Below, piece after piece: positions 8,847 through 16,773 of a stretch of 42,878 nt of DNA (positions are counted from its first letter, which is position 1; each line of letters opens with the position of its first letter). The stretch comes from Lachnospiraceae bacterium (lineage in GTDB: Bacteria > Bacillota > Clostridia > Lachnospirales > Lachnospiraceae), in NCBI GenBank assembly GCA_024690885.1, contig JAILOI010000035.1, positions 1-42,878 of the forward strand, written 5' to 3'. The notes beneath the pieces are model-generated. The model was not told the origin of the DNA and did no database searches. It saw only the letters and a list, made by a program, of their open reading frames with translations. The position numbers and the translations under genes are program-made.

Positions 8847-9686
8847 TTATCCTTTCACGCTACCGGACGTTAATCCTGCGACAAAGAATTTTTGACACGC
8901 AATAAATACAATTAGTATGGGAAGTAAACTTAACACGGAAAGCGCAAAAACATACCCCCATTGTGTAAACTGATGCTGTCCAAAAAATCCTGAAATCGCA
9001 ATTGGTAGCGTTCTTTTAAAATCATCGTTAATGACCGTATTTGCCCACGGAAATTCTTCCCAGGCTGTCAAAAAATTAAAGATAGATACAGATGCAATTC
9101 CCGGTTTTGCTAAAGGTAATACAATTCGGAAATATACTGTGAATACTGAACCACCATCCATGTATGTAGCTTCATCCAATTCTCGTGGTATATTCTCCAC
9201 AAATCCCTTAATCATAAAGGTTGAATATGGAATAACCCATGCAACATAGAAAGGTATTAATCCCCCCAAGCGATTAATTGTTCCAAGTTTTACCGCTAAT
9301 TCATACTGCGGAATAATCATTGTCATTCCAGGAATAATCATTGTTAAAATGATAAAAGCAAATAGCACGGTCCTACCCGGAAAACGAAATCTTGCAATAC
9401 AATATGCCAACGCAGAGGAAACAATTGCGGAAACAGTTACTGTAACGATCGATACGAACAAACTATTGATAAAGTTACGAATAAACTTCTTCTGCGCTAA
9501 AATGTATTGATAATTTTCCAATGTGATTTCATCTAATTTGGGAAAAAATCTTGGTGGATACTCATATAATGCACCATTCGGTTTCAGTGAAGTACTTACC
9601 ATGTAAATCATTGGTAATACAACAACGACAACTCCGGCAATAAGGATTAGAAGTATAATGATTTGTGATAACGTTCTCTTTTTCAT
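8847..9686 (-). CDS. ABC sugar permease, MalG/CUT1 type, 279 aa
   Basis: An inner permease subunit of a carbohydrate-uptake (CUT1) ABC transporter. About six hydrophobic segments are visible, starting with an N-terminal one at about 8-30. The cytoplasmic EAA loop that docks on the ATPase reads EATYMDGGSVFTVYFRIVLP, near residue 190. It pairs with the permease encoded just upstream and with the lipoprotein binding protein. No ATPase gene is in the operon, as is common for Firmicutes CUT1 systems that use a shared MsiK/MsmX-type ATPase encoded elsewhere. Expected substrate is maltodextrin because both flanking enzymes are alpha-glucan hydrolases. Confidence 0.93.
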   Translation of the reverse strand: MKKRTLSQIIILLILIAGVVVVVLPMIYMVSTSLKPNGALYEYPPRFFPKLDEITLENYQYILAQKKFIRNFINSLFVSIVTVTVSAIVSSALAYCIARFRFPGRTVLFAFIILTMIIPGMTMIIPQYELAVKLGTINRLGGLIPFYVAWVIPYSTFMIKGFVENIPRELDEATYMDGGSVFTVYFRIVLPLAKPGIASVSIFNFLTAWEEFPWANTVINDDFKRTLPIAISGFFGQHQFTQWGYVFALSVLSLLPILIVFIACQKFFVAGLTSGSVKG

Positions 9687-9689
9687 GTT

Positions 9690-10568
9690 CTACTCCTTAT
9701 TTTCCATCAACCGAAATTGAATCACTGCCAAAATCGCCAATACAATCGCTATTATGAATGACAATGCTGCTGCATAGCCAAATTTACCGGCACTAAATGC
9801 CTTATAGTACATCCACGTTAATACTACATCCGTCTGATGTCCCGGCTTACCATCAGTTATTAACTTAATTGATGTGTAAACATTAAAGCCACCGATTGTC
9901 AGCATTACCAATGCAAATAAAATTGTTCCTCGAATGCTCGGGATCGTAATATCAAAAAACTTATGCCAACTATTCGCACCATCCAGTGCTGCCGACTCAT
10001 AAAGCTCTAACGGTACCGTCTGTAAGGCAGCCAAAAACACCACCATGTTCCATCCAATTCCCTTCCAGGTTCCAAGTAACATAGCAACTGCCATTCCGCC
10101 CCATCTGGTATCCAACCAGTGAATATTTTGCTTCGAAAGATGAATTACATTACATAAAAAGTAATTCAGCAAACCTTCTGTATTGAAAACATATTTAAAA
10201 ACCAAAGAGGCAATTACCCACGATGTAATAACCGGAAGATAGTAGGCAACACGAAATGGAATTTGTCCTCGTAACAATGAATTAATCAGTAACGCAATAA
10301 GTAATCCTAATATCATTTGTCCAGGAACCGTTATTAACGTGTATATAATTGTATTTCCAAACACAACATGGAAATCTTTATCTGTTAAAACCTCCATATA
10401 GTTTGCAAATCCGATTAATTCCTGATTCGCAAACGATCCAAAATCCCACTTTGTCATGCTCATTATGAACAATCGTACGATTGGATACACCGTAAAAAGG
10501 CCAAAAATCAATAACCCGGGCAATAACAAAACACCAATTTGTATTTTCCCCTTTGCTTTTAACTTCAT
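9690..10568 (-). CDS. ABC sugar permease, MalF/CUT1 type, 292 aa
   Basis: The second permease subunit of the maltodextrin-type transporter. Hydrophobic segments begin at about 10-32, and the EAA loop reads ESAALDGANSWHKFFDITIP near residue 205. Length matches the short MalF proteins of Gram-positive bacteria, which lack the large periplasmic loop of the enterobacterial protein. ATG is preceded by AGAGGAT. It lies 18 bases after the binding-protein gene and three bases before the second permease gene, so translation of the two permeases is probably coupled. Confidence 0.93.
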   Translation of the reverse strand: MKLKAKGKIQIGVLLLPGLLIFGLFTVYPIVRLFIMSMTKWDFGSFANQELIGFANYMEVLTDKDFHVVFGNTIIYTLITVPGQMILGLLIALLINSLLRGQIPFRVAYYLPVITSWVIASLVFKYVFNTEGLLNYFLCNVIHLSKQNIHWLDTRWGGMAVAMLLGTWKGIGWNMVVFLAALQTVPLELYESAALDGANSWHKFFDITIPSIRGTILFALVMLTIGGFNVYTSIKLITDGKPGHQTDVVLTWMYYKAFSAGKFGYAAALSFIIAIVLAILAVIQFRLMENKE

Positions 10569-10586
10569 AACAATCCTCTGTCTATA

Positions 10587-11894
10587 TTATTCTGCTAATA
10601 ATGCATCCACCTCAGTTGCTAATTCATCCATTGCATCCTGAGCTGTTTTCTCTCCGTTTACAACTGCCGTCACTGCTTCAGACAAGGCACTATCAATTTC
10701 TGACCAGCATGCAACAGTAGGACGGGACTTTGCCGTCTCCAACTGCTCAATATATGGCGCAAAATCAGCGTTCTTTACTGTATCACTCTCAAGCGCTTCT
10801 TTGTTACACGGAATTTGTCCGCACTTCGCCATCTCCTCCTGTGCATAGGAGCCAGTCATAAACTTCATAAATTTCCATGCTGCGTCCTTATTTGCTGTAT
10901 TAAACATGGAGATATCCTCACCACCCAACACAGAGATAGAACCGCCTTTACCGGCCGGTACTGCAGCCGTTTCATATGCAAAATCCGGATAAGCACCTTT
11001 CATTTCTGCAACTTTCCAAGGACCTTCCAATAACATTGCATATCGACCTGTTCCAAAGCCATCTGTCATTGGGATATCTCCACTATTCCATCCGGTAATC
11101 GCATTGTCTTGATACAAATCTGCAAACATCTGAATGGCAGCAACCGTCTCAGCACTATTAATATATCCGGATGCTTTTGTCTGCTCTTCATTTGTAATTG
11201 AGCCACCCATACTCCAGATAAAAGGACATAAATTCCATCCGGATAACGCAGGCTCATCATAACCCCACACCTGCTGACCTGCTTCGTTTGTTCCGGAAAG
11301 CTTCTTACACGCATCTGCAAACTCATCCATGGTTGTTGGTACTTCAATACCTGCGTTTTTCAGTGCTTCCACGTTGTAATACAGAATTTTGGTATTTGTA
11401 TTAAGCGCCAAGCCATAATTTTTACCATCTACTTCTGCGGTTGTCATTGCACTTTCCAATAATCCGGATGAAACATCTGCGTAATCGGTCATTTCCTCAT
11501 TTAATGGCACCAGAATTCCCATTTTCTCAAATTCCGGAACCCACGCGCTATCAAGACGCGCCACGTCCGGCAAGGTCTCAGACTGAGCGCTAATTAGGAT
11601 TTTTTCATGTAGGTCTGCCCACTCATGTGAAACTGCATTTACGTGTATTCCCGGATTTTCTTCCTCAAATTTTGGGATGAGAACCTCAGTTAACGTTTCA
11701 TTTTCTGCTGATTGTGCGCTATAATGATGCCAAAAGTTAATTGTTACATCTTCAGATGTTTCATTTCCTGAAGCTGAATCACTGCTTCCTGCAGTTGAAT
11801 CAGATACATTCGGTGATTGTCCTCCGCAGCCTGCGAAAGCCGTCAAACTAAGCATTGCTGCGAGTGCAATTGCCGATATTTTTTTCTTTTTCAT
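10587..11894 (-). CDS. Extracellular solute-binding lipoprotein, maltodextrin type, 435 aa
   Basis: The ligand-binding component of the CUT1 transporter, anchored to the outer face of the membrane by a lipid. The signal sequence ends in a lipobox LTAFAGC with the lipidated Cys at 23, then a Ser/Gly/Asp-rich linker to about 48, then a family-1 binding protein fold starting VTINFWHHYSAQ. Start ATG follows AGGAGGAG at the ideal distance, but both this ribosome site and the first 47 bases of the gene lie inside the end of the upstream GH13 gene in another frame. Maltodextrin is inferred from the two amylases around it; the ligand itself cannot be read from sequence. Confidence 0.92.
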   Translation of the reverse strand: MKKKKISAIALAAMLSLTAFAGCGGQSPNVSDSTAGSSDSASGNETSEDVTINFWHHYSAQSAENETLTEVLIPKFEEENPGIHVNAVSHEWADLHEKILISAQSETLPDVARLDSAWVPEFEKMGILVPLNEEMTDYADVSSGLLESAMTTAEVDGKNYGLALNTNTKILYYNVEALKNAGIEVPTTMDEFADACKKLSGTNEAGQQVWGYDEPALSGWNLCPFIWSMGGSITNEEQTKASGYINSAETVAAIQMFADLYQDNAITGWNSGDIPMTDGFGTGRYAMLLEGPWKVAEMKGAYPDFAYETAAVPAGKGGSISVLGGEDISMFNTANKDAAWKFMKFMTGSYAQEEMAKCGQIPCNKEALESDTVKNADFAPYIEQLETAKSRPTVACWSEIDSALSEAVTAVVNGEKTAQDAMDELATEVDALLAE

Positions 11895-13668
11895 AACTAT
11901 CTCCTCCTAATATTTTTGTTTCGTATGCCCCCATTGTCACTTGGATTTGTCCCTGATAATGATGAACATCCCCATTGCATCCACTCTTATGATCCCAAGC
12001 AGCTGCAACATAACTTTTACTTGTCTCTAGTTCCAAGTAATCTTTTTTTTGTAAAACAGGAACTGTTACTGTTATTTCTTTTTCCCCGGAGTTTACAAGC
12101 ACAACTATTTCTCCGTTTGCATCATATCTGATGAATCCAAATGTCCTCCCTTCACTCACATTCACTAGCAACTCTCCCGTTTTTACACATGTATATCGAT
12201 GACGTATAACCCCTAATCGGTAATAAAGTTCCAGTAATTGCTGGTCCCACATAGATCTATCCCATAACATACATCTTCTACAATCCGGATCATTGTCTCC
12301 TGTCATTCCAATCTCATCTCCATAATAGATCGCAGGAGCTCCTTCAAATAACATCTGTAGCGTAATTGCCACTCTTTGTTTTCGTCGATTCTCCTTACAT
12401 CGGAACGAACATCTCTCTGTATCATGCGAGTCCAAAACCAGATACATGCACTGGTTCATCTCTTCCGGATAATGTGCCAGCATTGCTTGCAGTCTTTCAC
12501 TATAGGCAACTGCATCGATACTTTCATCTGCCACGAATTCTAGGGTCGCATCACGGAACACATAATTCATGATGCTATCCATCCGGCCTCCATTCATTAA
12601 TGCCAATCCGTCACCCCAGGTTTCTCCCAAAAGCAACAAGTCCTTATTCTTTTCCTTTAACCTTGCTCTTGCCTCATTCCATACTTCCGGATCTACCTCG
12701 TCTGCAACGTCTAATCGCCAACCATCTATGTGATAATGATCAATCCAATACTCCATAATGCCTAATATATAATCACGCACCTTGGGATTTCCGCTACGAA
12801 GCTTCGGCATATGTTTATATGCCCCTACGCATTCATAATTCTTATGGGATATCTCTACCGGAAATTTTGTTATATAGTACCAATCTACATACTCTGATTC
12901 TTCTTGGTTTCTTAAGATATCTTGGAAGGCAAAAAAATCCGTTCCGGTATGATTGAACACTCCGTCCAACAAAACTTTTATGTTGAAACTGTGTGCCTTC
13001 GATATCAGCTCCTTAAAATCCTTCTCTGTTCCAAACAGTGGATCTATCTTCTTATAGTCAGTCGTTGCGTACTTATGATTAAATTTTGCTTCAAAAATGG
13101 GATTTAAATAGATGCACTCTACTCCCAACCGGTGTAAGTGCTCCAGATGTTGTGTAATCCCCCTTATGTTTCCTCCCATATAGTTTTCCCTTGTAGGCAT
13201 TGTTCCCCAAGGTTCAAACCCTTCTTGCTTTCCGGCATCCCCGGCAAATCGCTCCGGAAATATTTGATAATAGAGCGTTCCCCGCGCCCAATACGGCACC
13301 TCTATGACGTCCGTTTCGTTCACATAGAGATATTCAAAAAACCCCTTCGTGGGTTGTTTTTCATACATTCCCGTTGCGGTTAAATACAAAACACTTCCAT
13401 CATTTCCCTGTATCAAAAAATAATATTTTTGATATCTGGCCACTTTCGAAAGCTTAATGCTGCAAATATAGTAATCATACAGTGCGTCTCTATATCGAAA
13501 TTTCATTGGTATCGTATGTACCTCTTCTTTTCGATCCCTAGAAAAATATAGCAGTTCACACTCCACTACCTCTTTTTTTGCCACACGCAGCGAAACTACT
13601 AGCTCCTTCCTAGATCGTGCATATATATCCGGAAAAGTCCCGGTATGGCGTATTCCCTGTTGTATCAT
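11848..13668 (-). CDS. Intracellular GH13 enzyme, neopullulanase/cyclomaltodextrinase type, 606 aa
   Basis: A cytoplasmic GH13 hydrolase expected to degrade imported maltodextrins or cyclodextrins to maltose and glucose. It has no signal peptide and carries an N-terminal beta-rich domain (about 1-120) typical of the GH13_20 group, before the barrel. Barrel motifs: LDGVFNHTG at 234-242, GWRLDVADEVD with nucleophile Asp320, LLLGETWGD with acid/base Glu349, and LDSHDTERC with Asp416. Its ATG overlaps the LacI stop codon by one base (TAATG), showing translational coupling. The last 15 residues run into the start of the next gene and look like an unneeded tail (SYEKEKN), so the overlap may have arisen by loss of an earlier stop. 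Exact specificity among neopullulanase, cyclomaltodextrinase and maltogenic amylase is not resolved. Confidence 0.92.
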   Translation of the reverse strand: MIQQGIRHTGTFPDIYARSRKELVVSLRVAKKEVVECELLYFSRDRKEEVHTIPMKFRYRDALYDYYICSIKLSKVARYQKYYFLIQGNDGSVLYLTATGMYEKQPTKGFFEYLYVNETDVIEVPYWARGTLYYQIFPERFAGDAGKQEGFEPWGTMPTRENYMGGNIRGITQHLEHLHRLGVECIYLNPIFEAKFNHKYATTDYKKIDPLFGTEKDFKELISKAHSFNIKVLLDGVFNHTGTDFFAFQDILRNQEESEYVDWYYITKFPVEISHKNYECVGAYKHMPKLRSGNPKVRDYILGIMEYWIDHYHIDGWRLDVADEVDPEVWNEARARLKEKNKDLLLLGETWGDGLALMNGGRMDSIMNYVFRDATLEFVADESIDAVAYSERLQAMLAHYPEEMNQCMYLVLDSHDTERCSFRCKENRRKQRVAITLQMLFEGAPAIYYGDEIGMTGDNDPDCRRCMLWDRSMWDQQLLELYYRLGVIRHRYTCVKTGELLVNVSEGRTFGFIRYDANGEIVVLVNSGEKEITVTVPVLQKKDYLELETSKSYVAAAWDHKSGCNGDVHHYQGQIQVTMGAYETKILGGDSYEKEKNIGNCTRSNA

Positions 13669-14666
13669 TATTCTTTCCTCTTTCTTGTTGATTCCCTTTC
13701 TATTAGTTTTGTTGGTATTATTTCACATGCATTCTTTGCCTTTTTATTTTGTATCATCGCAATCAATTGCTTCGTTGCAACCATTCCCAAAGTGTAGGTA
13801 TCGACATCAATAACGGAAAGTGGCGGCTCCATATACTCTGCTAACGGATAGTTATCAAAGGTTACCATTCCAAAATCGTCAGGCAGCGCAAATCCATGTT
13901 GTTTTAGTTCTCTGCTAACACGAAACGCAATTTCATTGTTCGAACAGATTGCAGAATCCATCTTTTCCTTCGTATATAGTGCAAACAACTTTTCCCACAG
14001 ATTTGCCTCTTCATCCATATGAACAATAATTTGGCATTTCCCCGCAAGTACCTCCCGATAGCCAAACGCACGTTCACTGTCAAATACGGTTTCTTCATTC
14101 TCAACGAATAAAACCGGCCTCCTATACCCTTGGTTTAGCAGATGCCGGATTGCCAATTTACTTCCACCGCAATTATCAATATCCACCCAAGAAAATGTTT
14201 TTTTCCCTTTTGCCGGTTTCCCCAACAGCACACATGGGAATTCATCTTTTTTTACAAGATTTTCTAATTCCTTATTCATGCAGTTCGGCGGGATAATTAA
14301 CCCATCCACCTTTTTTTCATATACAAGCTGACTTGCAGATACGCCTACTGATTTATTTCCGTTGGCAATTAACAAATTAAATCCTTCTTCTTGCGCTTGT
14401 TTCTCAATTGCAAATACACTCCGATTAAAGAAACTGTTTGCAAAATTCTTTTCGTTATCCGCGTCGATTACCAAGGCAATCGTCTTGGTTAATCCTGTCG
14501 CGAAACTTCTAGCCATGCTGTTTGGATGATAATTCAGTTCTTCCATAGCTGCACGAATCTTTTGTGTCGTCTCATCTGAAATTGTTGCTGTCCCGTTTAT
14601 TACGCGAGAGACCGTCGATGGGGATACTCCCACCTTTTTCGCAATGTCTTTTATTGTGTATGCCAT
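13668..14666 (-). CDS. LacI-family transcriptional regulator of the starch operon, 332 aa
   Basis: A sugar-responsive DNA-binding repressor. The N-terminal HTH (IKDIAKKVGVSPSTVSRVIN) is followed by the hinge helix region (NYHPNSMARSFATG) and a periplasmic-binding-protein-like effector domain (TIALVIDADN onward). The ATG at 14664-14666 is chosen because the family almost always starts with xxTIKDIA and GGAGGG lies directly upstream, though only three bases away; a TTG 15 bases earlier has no ribosome site. It is the first gene of the operon, with two identical palindromes in its leader, so it should repress itself and the five downstream genes until a maltodextrin-type inducer binds. The stop overlaps the GH13 start codon. 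Confidence 0.94.
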   Translation of the reverse strand: MAYTIKDIAKKVGVSPSTVSRVINGTATISDETTQKIRAAMEELNYHPNSMARSFATGLTKTIALVIDADNEKNFANSFFNRSVFAIEKQAQEEGFNLLIANGNKSVGVSASQLVYEKKVDGLIIPPNCMNKELENLVKKDEFPCVLLGKPAKGKKTFSWVDIDNCGGSKLAIRHLLNQGYRRPVLFVENEETVFDSERAFGYREVLAGKCQIIVHMDEEANLWEKLFALYTKEKMDSAICSNNEIAFRVSRELKQHGFALPDDFGMVTFDNYPLAEYMEPPLSVIDVDTYTLGMVATKQLIAMIQNKKAKNACEIIPTKLIERESTRKRKE

Positions 14667-14676
14667 ATTCCCTCCG

Positions 14677-14690
14677 TGCAACCGTTTGCA
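14677..14690. promoter_or_regulatory. LacI-type operator, proximal copy
   Basis: TGCAACCGTTTGCA is a near-perfect palindrome with a central CG, the usual shape of a LacI-family site. It sits directly before the ribosome binding site of the regulator gene, about 45 bases into the predicted transcript. The same 14 bases recur at 14721-14734. Confidence 0.8.
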
Positions 14691-14720
14691 TTAAACTTTT
14701 AAAAAAATCGGCTGCATTCA

Positions 14721-14734
14721 TGCAACCGTTTGCA
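14721..14734. promoter_or_regulatory. LacI-type operator, promoter copy
   Basis: Identical to the proximal copy (TGCAACCGTTTGCA) and exactly 44 bases from it, centre to centre. It begins at about the predicted transcription start, eight bases past the -10 box, where bound repressor would block initiation. Confidence 0.82.
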
Positions 14735-14741
14735 TAGTTTT

Positions 14742-14770
14742 ACTTTAGAACTTTCCCACTAAGCTGTCAA
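14742..14770 (-). promoter_or_regulatory. Promoter of the starch operon
   Basis: On the minus strand a perfect -35 TTGACA (14765-14770), a 17-base spacer and a -10 TAAAGT (14742-14747, four of six matches) precede the regulator gene. Transcription would begin near 14735, at the edge of the promoter operator. Confidence 0.8.
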
Positions 14771-14842
14771 TTCTTTTTCTTTGTCTTTTTTCTTTTTGTG
14801 AATTACGCAAGGTTTGTCCTCTATAATTTTGTTACTTTTAAC

Positions 14843-14870
14843 AAAAAGCCCACTGCTTTCACAGTGGGCT
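14843..14870 (-). terminator. Terminator of the PadR-DUF1700-DUF4097 operon
   Basis: A perfect nine-base-pair stem AGCCCACTG/CAGTGGGCT (14847-14855 with 14862-14870) is followed on the minus strand by a T run. It lies ten bases past the DUF4097 stop. Confidence 0.88.
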
Positions 14871-14880
14871 CCCATTCCTA

Positions 14881-15732
14881 TTATTTCCCGATAAATTCTA
14901 TCTCTGCATCTCCGACACTTACGTCGATATGAAGTTCTCTCTCTGCCTTCTTACCAAAGTGGCATTTGCGACCTTCATCTGCACCATCTATGGTGACATC
15001 TCCAACGTCAGCTTCCGCTTCTCCGGCGTAATCTTCTTTCTCTCCAACCACTGTTCCGGTAATATCCCCGGCATTGGACTCCAGGCGGATGTCCTTCGCA
15101 TCCAGACGTTCCACCTTAATCTCACCGGCATCGGATTTCGCCTCCACCCGGTCGGAAGTGACTGCCGTAAATTCCACATCCCCGGCATTGGTGTCGGCAT
15201 GAAGTGTGGTTGTCGTCGTCTTCTCTACGTTCACATCTCCGGCATCCGTATCAACGGTAAGGCTTTCTGCTGAAATGTCGTTCACCGTCGTATCTCCGGC
15301 ATCTATGTTCAGCTTCACATCCCCAAGTTTGGTTCCCTCCGGAACCGTGATTACAACCCCGTAGTCTACATCTTCAAACAACTGCAATCCTACATTCCAA
15401 TCAATATTGGAAGGACTGGTGATGCGAAGGGTATCACCCTCCACCTTCACTGCAGGGACCAAACGCTCCGGTAACACATAATGTACTTCATAGGAGTCTC
15501 CGTATACTACCTGTAAATCAGCTGCACTCAACTGGATATCCATGTTTTTGAAGCTCTCTACCTCCATGGTTTCATCCATCACATCTCGATTGGTGGAGAG
15601 GTTATGGCGCTGATAATCAATTCCATAGGATAAGGAACCACCTAGGAACACACCAACACCCACTACAATAATACCCAATGCCAGCACTGCGGCAGCAATA
15701 ATAGCAATCTTCTTTCTAACTGTTAAATTCAT
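14881..15732 (-). CDS. DUF4097-family membrane-anchored beta-strand repeat protein, 283 aa
   Basis: An uncleaved N-terminal hydrophobic anchor lies at about 8-32. The rest is a repetitive beta-rich domain in which a motif of the type DAGD (also NAGD, DAGE, DVGD) recurs every 18-22 residues, as expected of the DUF4097 right-handed beta-helix or adhesin-like fold. The family's biochemical role is not known; it is typically encoded with DUF1700 and PadR genes, exactly as here, and is suspected to work in envelope-stress sensing. Its start overlaps the DUF1700 stop by four bases, and the operon ends at the hairpin just past it. The domain would face outside the membrane. Confidence 0.85.
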   Translation of the reverse strand: MNLTVRKKIAIIAAAVLALGIIVVGVGVFLGGSLSYGIDYQRHNLSTNRDVMDETMEVESFKNMDIQLSAADLQVVYGDSYEVHYVLPERLVPAVKVEGDTLRITSPSNIDWNVGLQLFEDVDYGVVITVPEGTKLGDVKLNIDAGDTTVNDISAESLTVDTDAGDVNVEKTTTTTLHADTNAGDVEFTAVTSDRVEAKSDAGEIKVERLDAKDIRLESNAGDITGTVVGEKEDYAGEAEADVGDVTIDGADEGRKCHFGKKAERELHIDVSVGDAEIEFIGK

Positions 15733-16319
15733 TCTGCTCTTCCTTCCTTTCTTCTCCGTCTATTCTGCCATGCAGCTGCCAGCTTTGTAATTACCCACTC
15801 GCCAAGTTCGTAGACCGCGCCGAATATGATAACGCCTAACGCAATGGATACCAACGTCATTCCAATCAAGACGAATACCTGTCCGATTCCCTGGGCCCAG
15901 AAGATTCCCGGGATCGACATCACGCCTGCCACAACAATCGCAATTCCGCTGAATGCAATAGCTGCAAGCACGACAAAAAATACGAATATTAAGGTAAATA
16001 TTAGGATAGCAACCGTAATGGCAATCGGCACTGCAACGGGTGCCGCAAAAATCCCCAAGATGATCAGCCACAGAGTCTTGGCTGTGTTCTTCACACCACC
16101 GGATTCCTTCTGTACCATCACTTGCTTATCTACGCATTCATCCCAAATGCGAACGGCTACCTCTTCCGGAGTTCCGACCATCGGAATCACATCCGTCGTA
16201 TCATCCACTCCCGCATCCAAAAAGTACTCCGTGTAGTATTCCAAGGCATGGTCACATTCCACCTGTGGCATTCCCTTCAGTCGCTTCTTCAATTCAATTA
16301 AAAATTGATTCTGGTTCAC
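15729..16319 (-). CDS. DUF1700-family membrane protein, 196 aa
   Basis: The N-terminal 80 residues are a helical domain of the HAAS/DUF1700 kind (FLIELKKRLKGMP, then ALEYYTEYFLDA), followed by about four hydrophobic segments and a basic C-terminus. Such proteins are thought to be partners or membrane tethers of PadR-type regulators and DUF4097 proteins; no reaction is known. The chosen start is GTG at 16317-16319, one base after the PadR stop and seven bases after GGGAG; a second GTG at 16340 has no ribosome site and would overlap padR. The gene overlaps the DUF4097 start by four bases, so all three products are likely made together. Confidence 0.82.
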   Translation of the reverse strand: MNQNQFLIELKKRLKGMPQVECDHALEYYTEYFLDAGVDDTTDVIPMVGTPEEVAVRIWDECVDKQVMVQKESGGVKNTAKTLWLIILGIFAAPVAVPIAITVAILIFTLIFVFFVVLAAIAFSGIAIVVAGVMSIPGIFWAQGIGQVFVLIGMTLVSIALGVIIFGAVYELGEWVITKLAAAWQNRRRRKEGRAE

Positions 16320-16320
16320 G

Positions 16321-16647
16321 TTATTCTCCCTCTCTCTCACTCTCGAAATCCATCAGCGCATCGATCCGATTCTTATAATCTCTCCATTCCCTTCGATAGA
16401 ACTCCAATTGTTTTCGTCCCTCATCTGTTATTCGATAGTATCTTCGATTTCGTCCCTGATAAGGTTGATCGTAAGTTTCTAAATTCTTCTCCTTCTGTAA
16501 CCGTCGTAACACCGGGTATAGCGTAGATTCTGAAATATCTACCTTCGCCTGAACTTTCTGTGTCAATGTGTAACCATAAGAATCCTCTCCGGCCACAATT
16601 CCCAATACACAAGCATCCAATAGCGGTGCCGTTAATTGATATGTCAC
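16321..16647 (-). CDS. PadR-family transcriptional regulator, 108 aa
   Basis: A compact winged-helix repressor of PadR subfamily 2 size. The DNA-binding region shows the family pattern YGYTLTQKV, ESTLYPVLRRLQKE and GRNRRYYRITDEGRKQL, followed by a C-terminal dimerisation helix. Start is GTG preceded by AAAGGAG at eight bases. It heads an operon with DUF1700 and DUF4097 genes and very probably controls it through the large palindrome on its own promoter. PadR proteins often respond to small hydrophobic molecules or envelope-active compounds; the signal here is unknown. Confidence 0.93.
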   Translation of the reverse strand: MTYQLTAPLLDACVLGIVAGEDSYGYTLTQKVQAKVDISESTLYPVLRRLQKEKNLETYDQPYQGRNRRYYRITDEGRKQLEFYRREWRDYKNRIDALMDFESEREGE

Positions 16648-16672
16648 ATCACCATCTCCTTTCTGTATCTGT

Positions 16673-16706
16673 ATAATACTATACGACGTATAATATTATT
16701 TGTCAA
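16673..16706 (-). promoter_or_regulatory. PadR operon promoter with 27-base palindromic operator
   Basis: Minus-strand -35 TTGACA (16701-16706), 17-base spacer and -10 TATAGT (16678-16683). A palindrome at 16673-16699, centred on 16686 and matching its reverse complement at 24 of 27 positions, covers the whole spacer and the -10 box. Bound PadR would occlude RNA polymerase. Confidence 0.85.
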
Positions 16707-16716
16707 CTAGATATTA

Positions 16717-16750
16717 AAAAAAGATGCCCGGGTGAATCAGGCATCTTTTC
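16717..16750 (-). terminator. Terminator of the C39-like peptidase gene
   Basis: Stem AAGATGCC/GGCATCTT (16721-16728 with 16740-16747) is followed on the minus strand by seven T. It lies 24 bases past the peptidase stop and upstream of the PadR promoter. Confidence 0.85.
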
Positions 16751-16773
16751 GCGAGGTTATATTGTATCGTCAA

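Noticed and set aside
14713-14724. Third LacI-type site TGCATTCATGCA between the two operators
   Set aside because: It is a palindrome-like sequence sharing TGCA ends but lacks the central CG of the two true copies and overlaps one of them.
14881-15732. Repeated DAGD codon blocks as a DNA repeat or recombination site
   Set aside because: The repeats are protein-level beta-helix rungs with differing DNA, typical of DUF4097 proteins.
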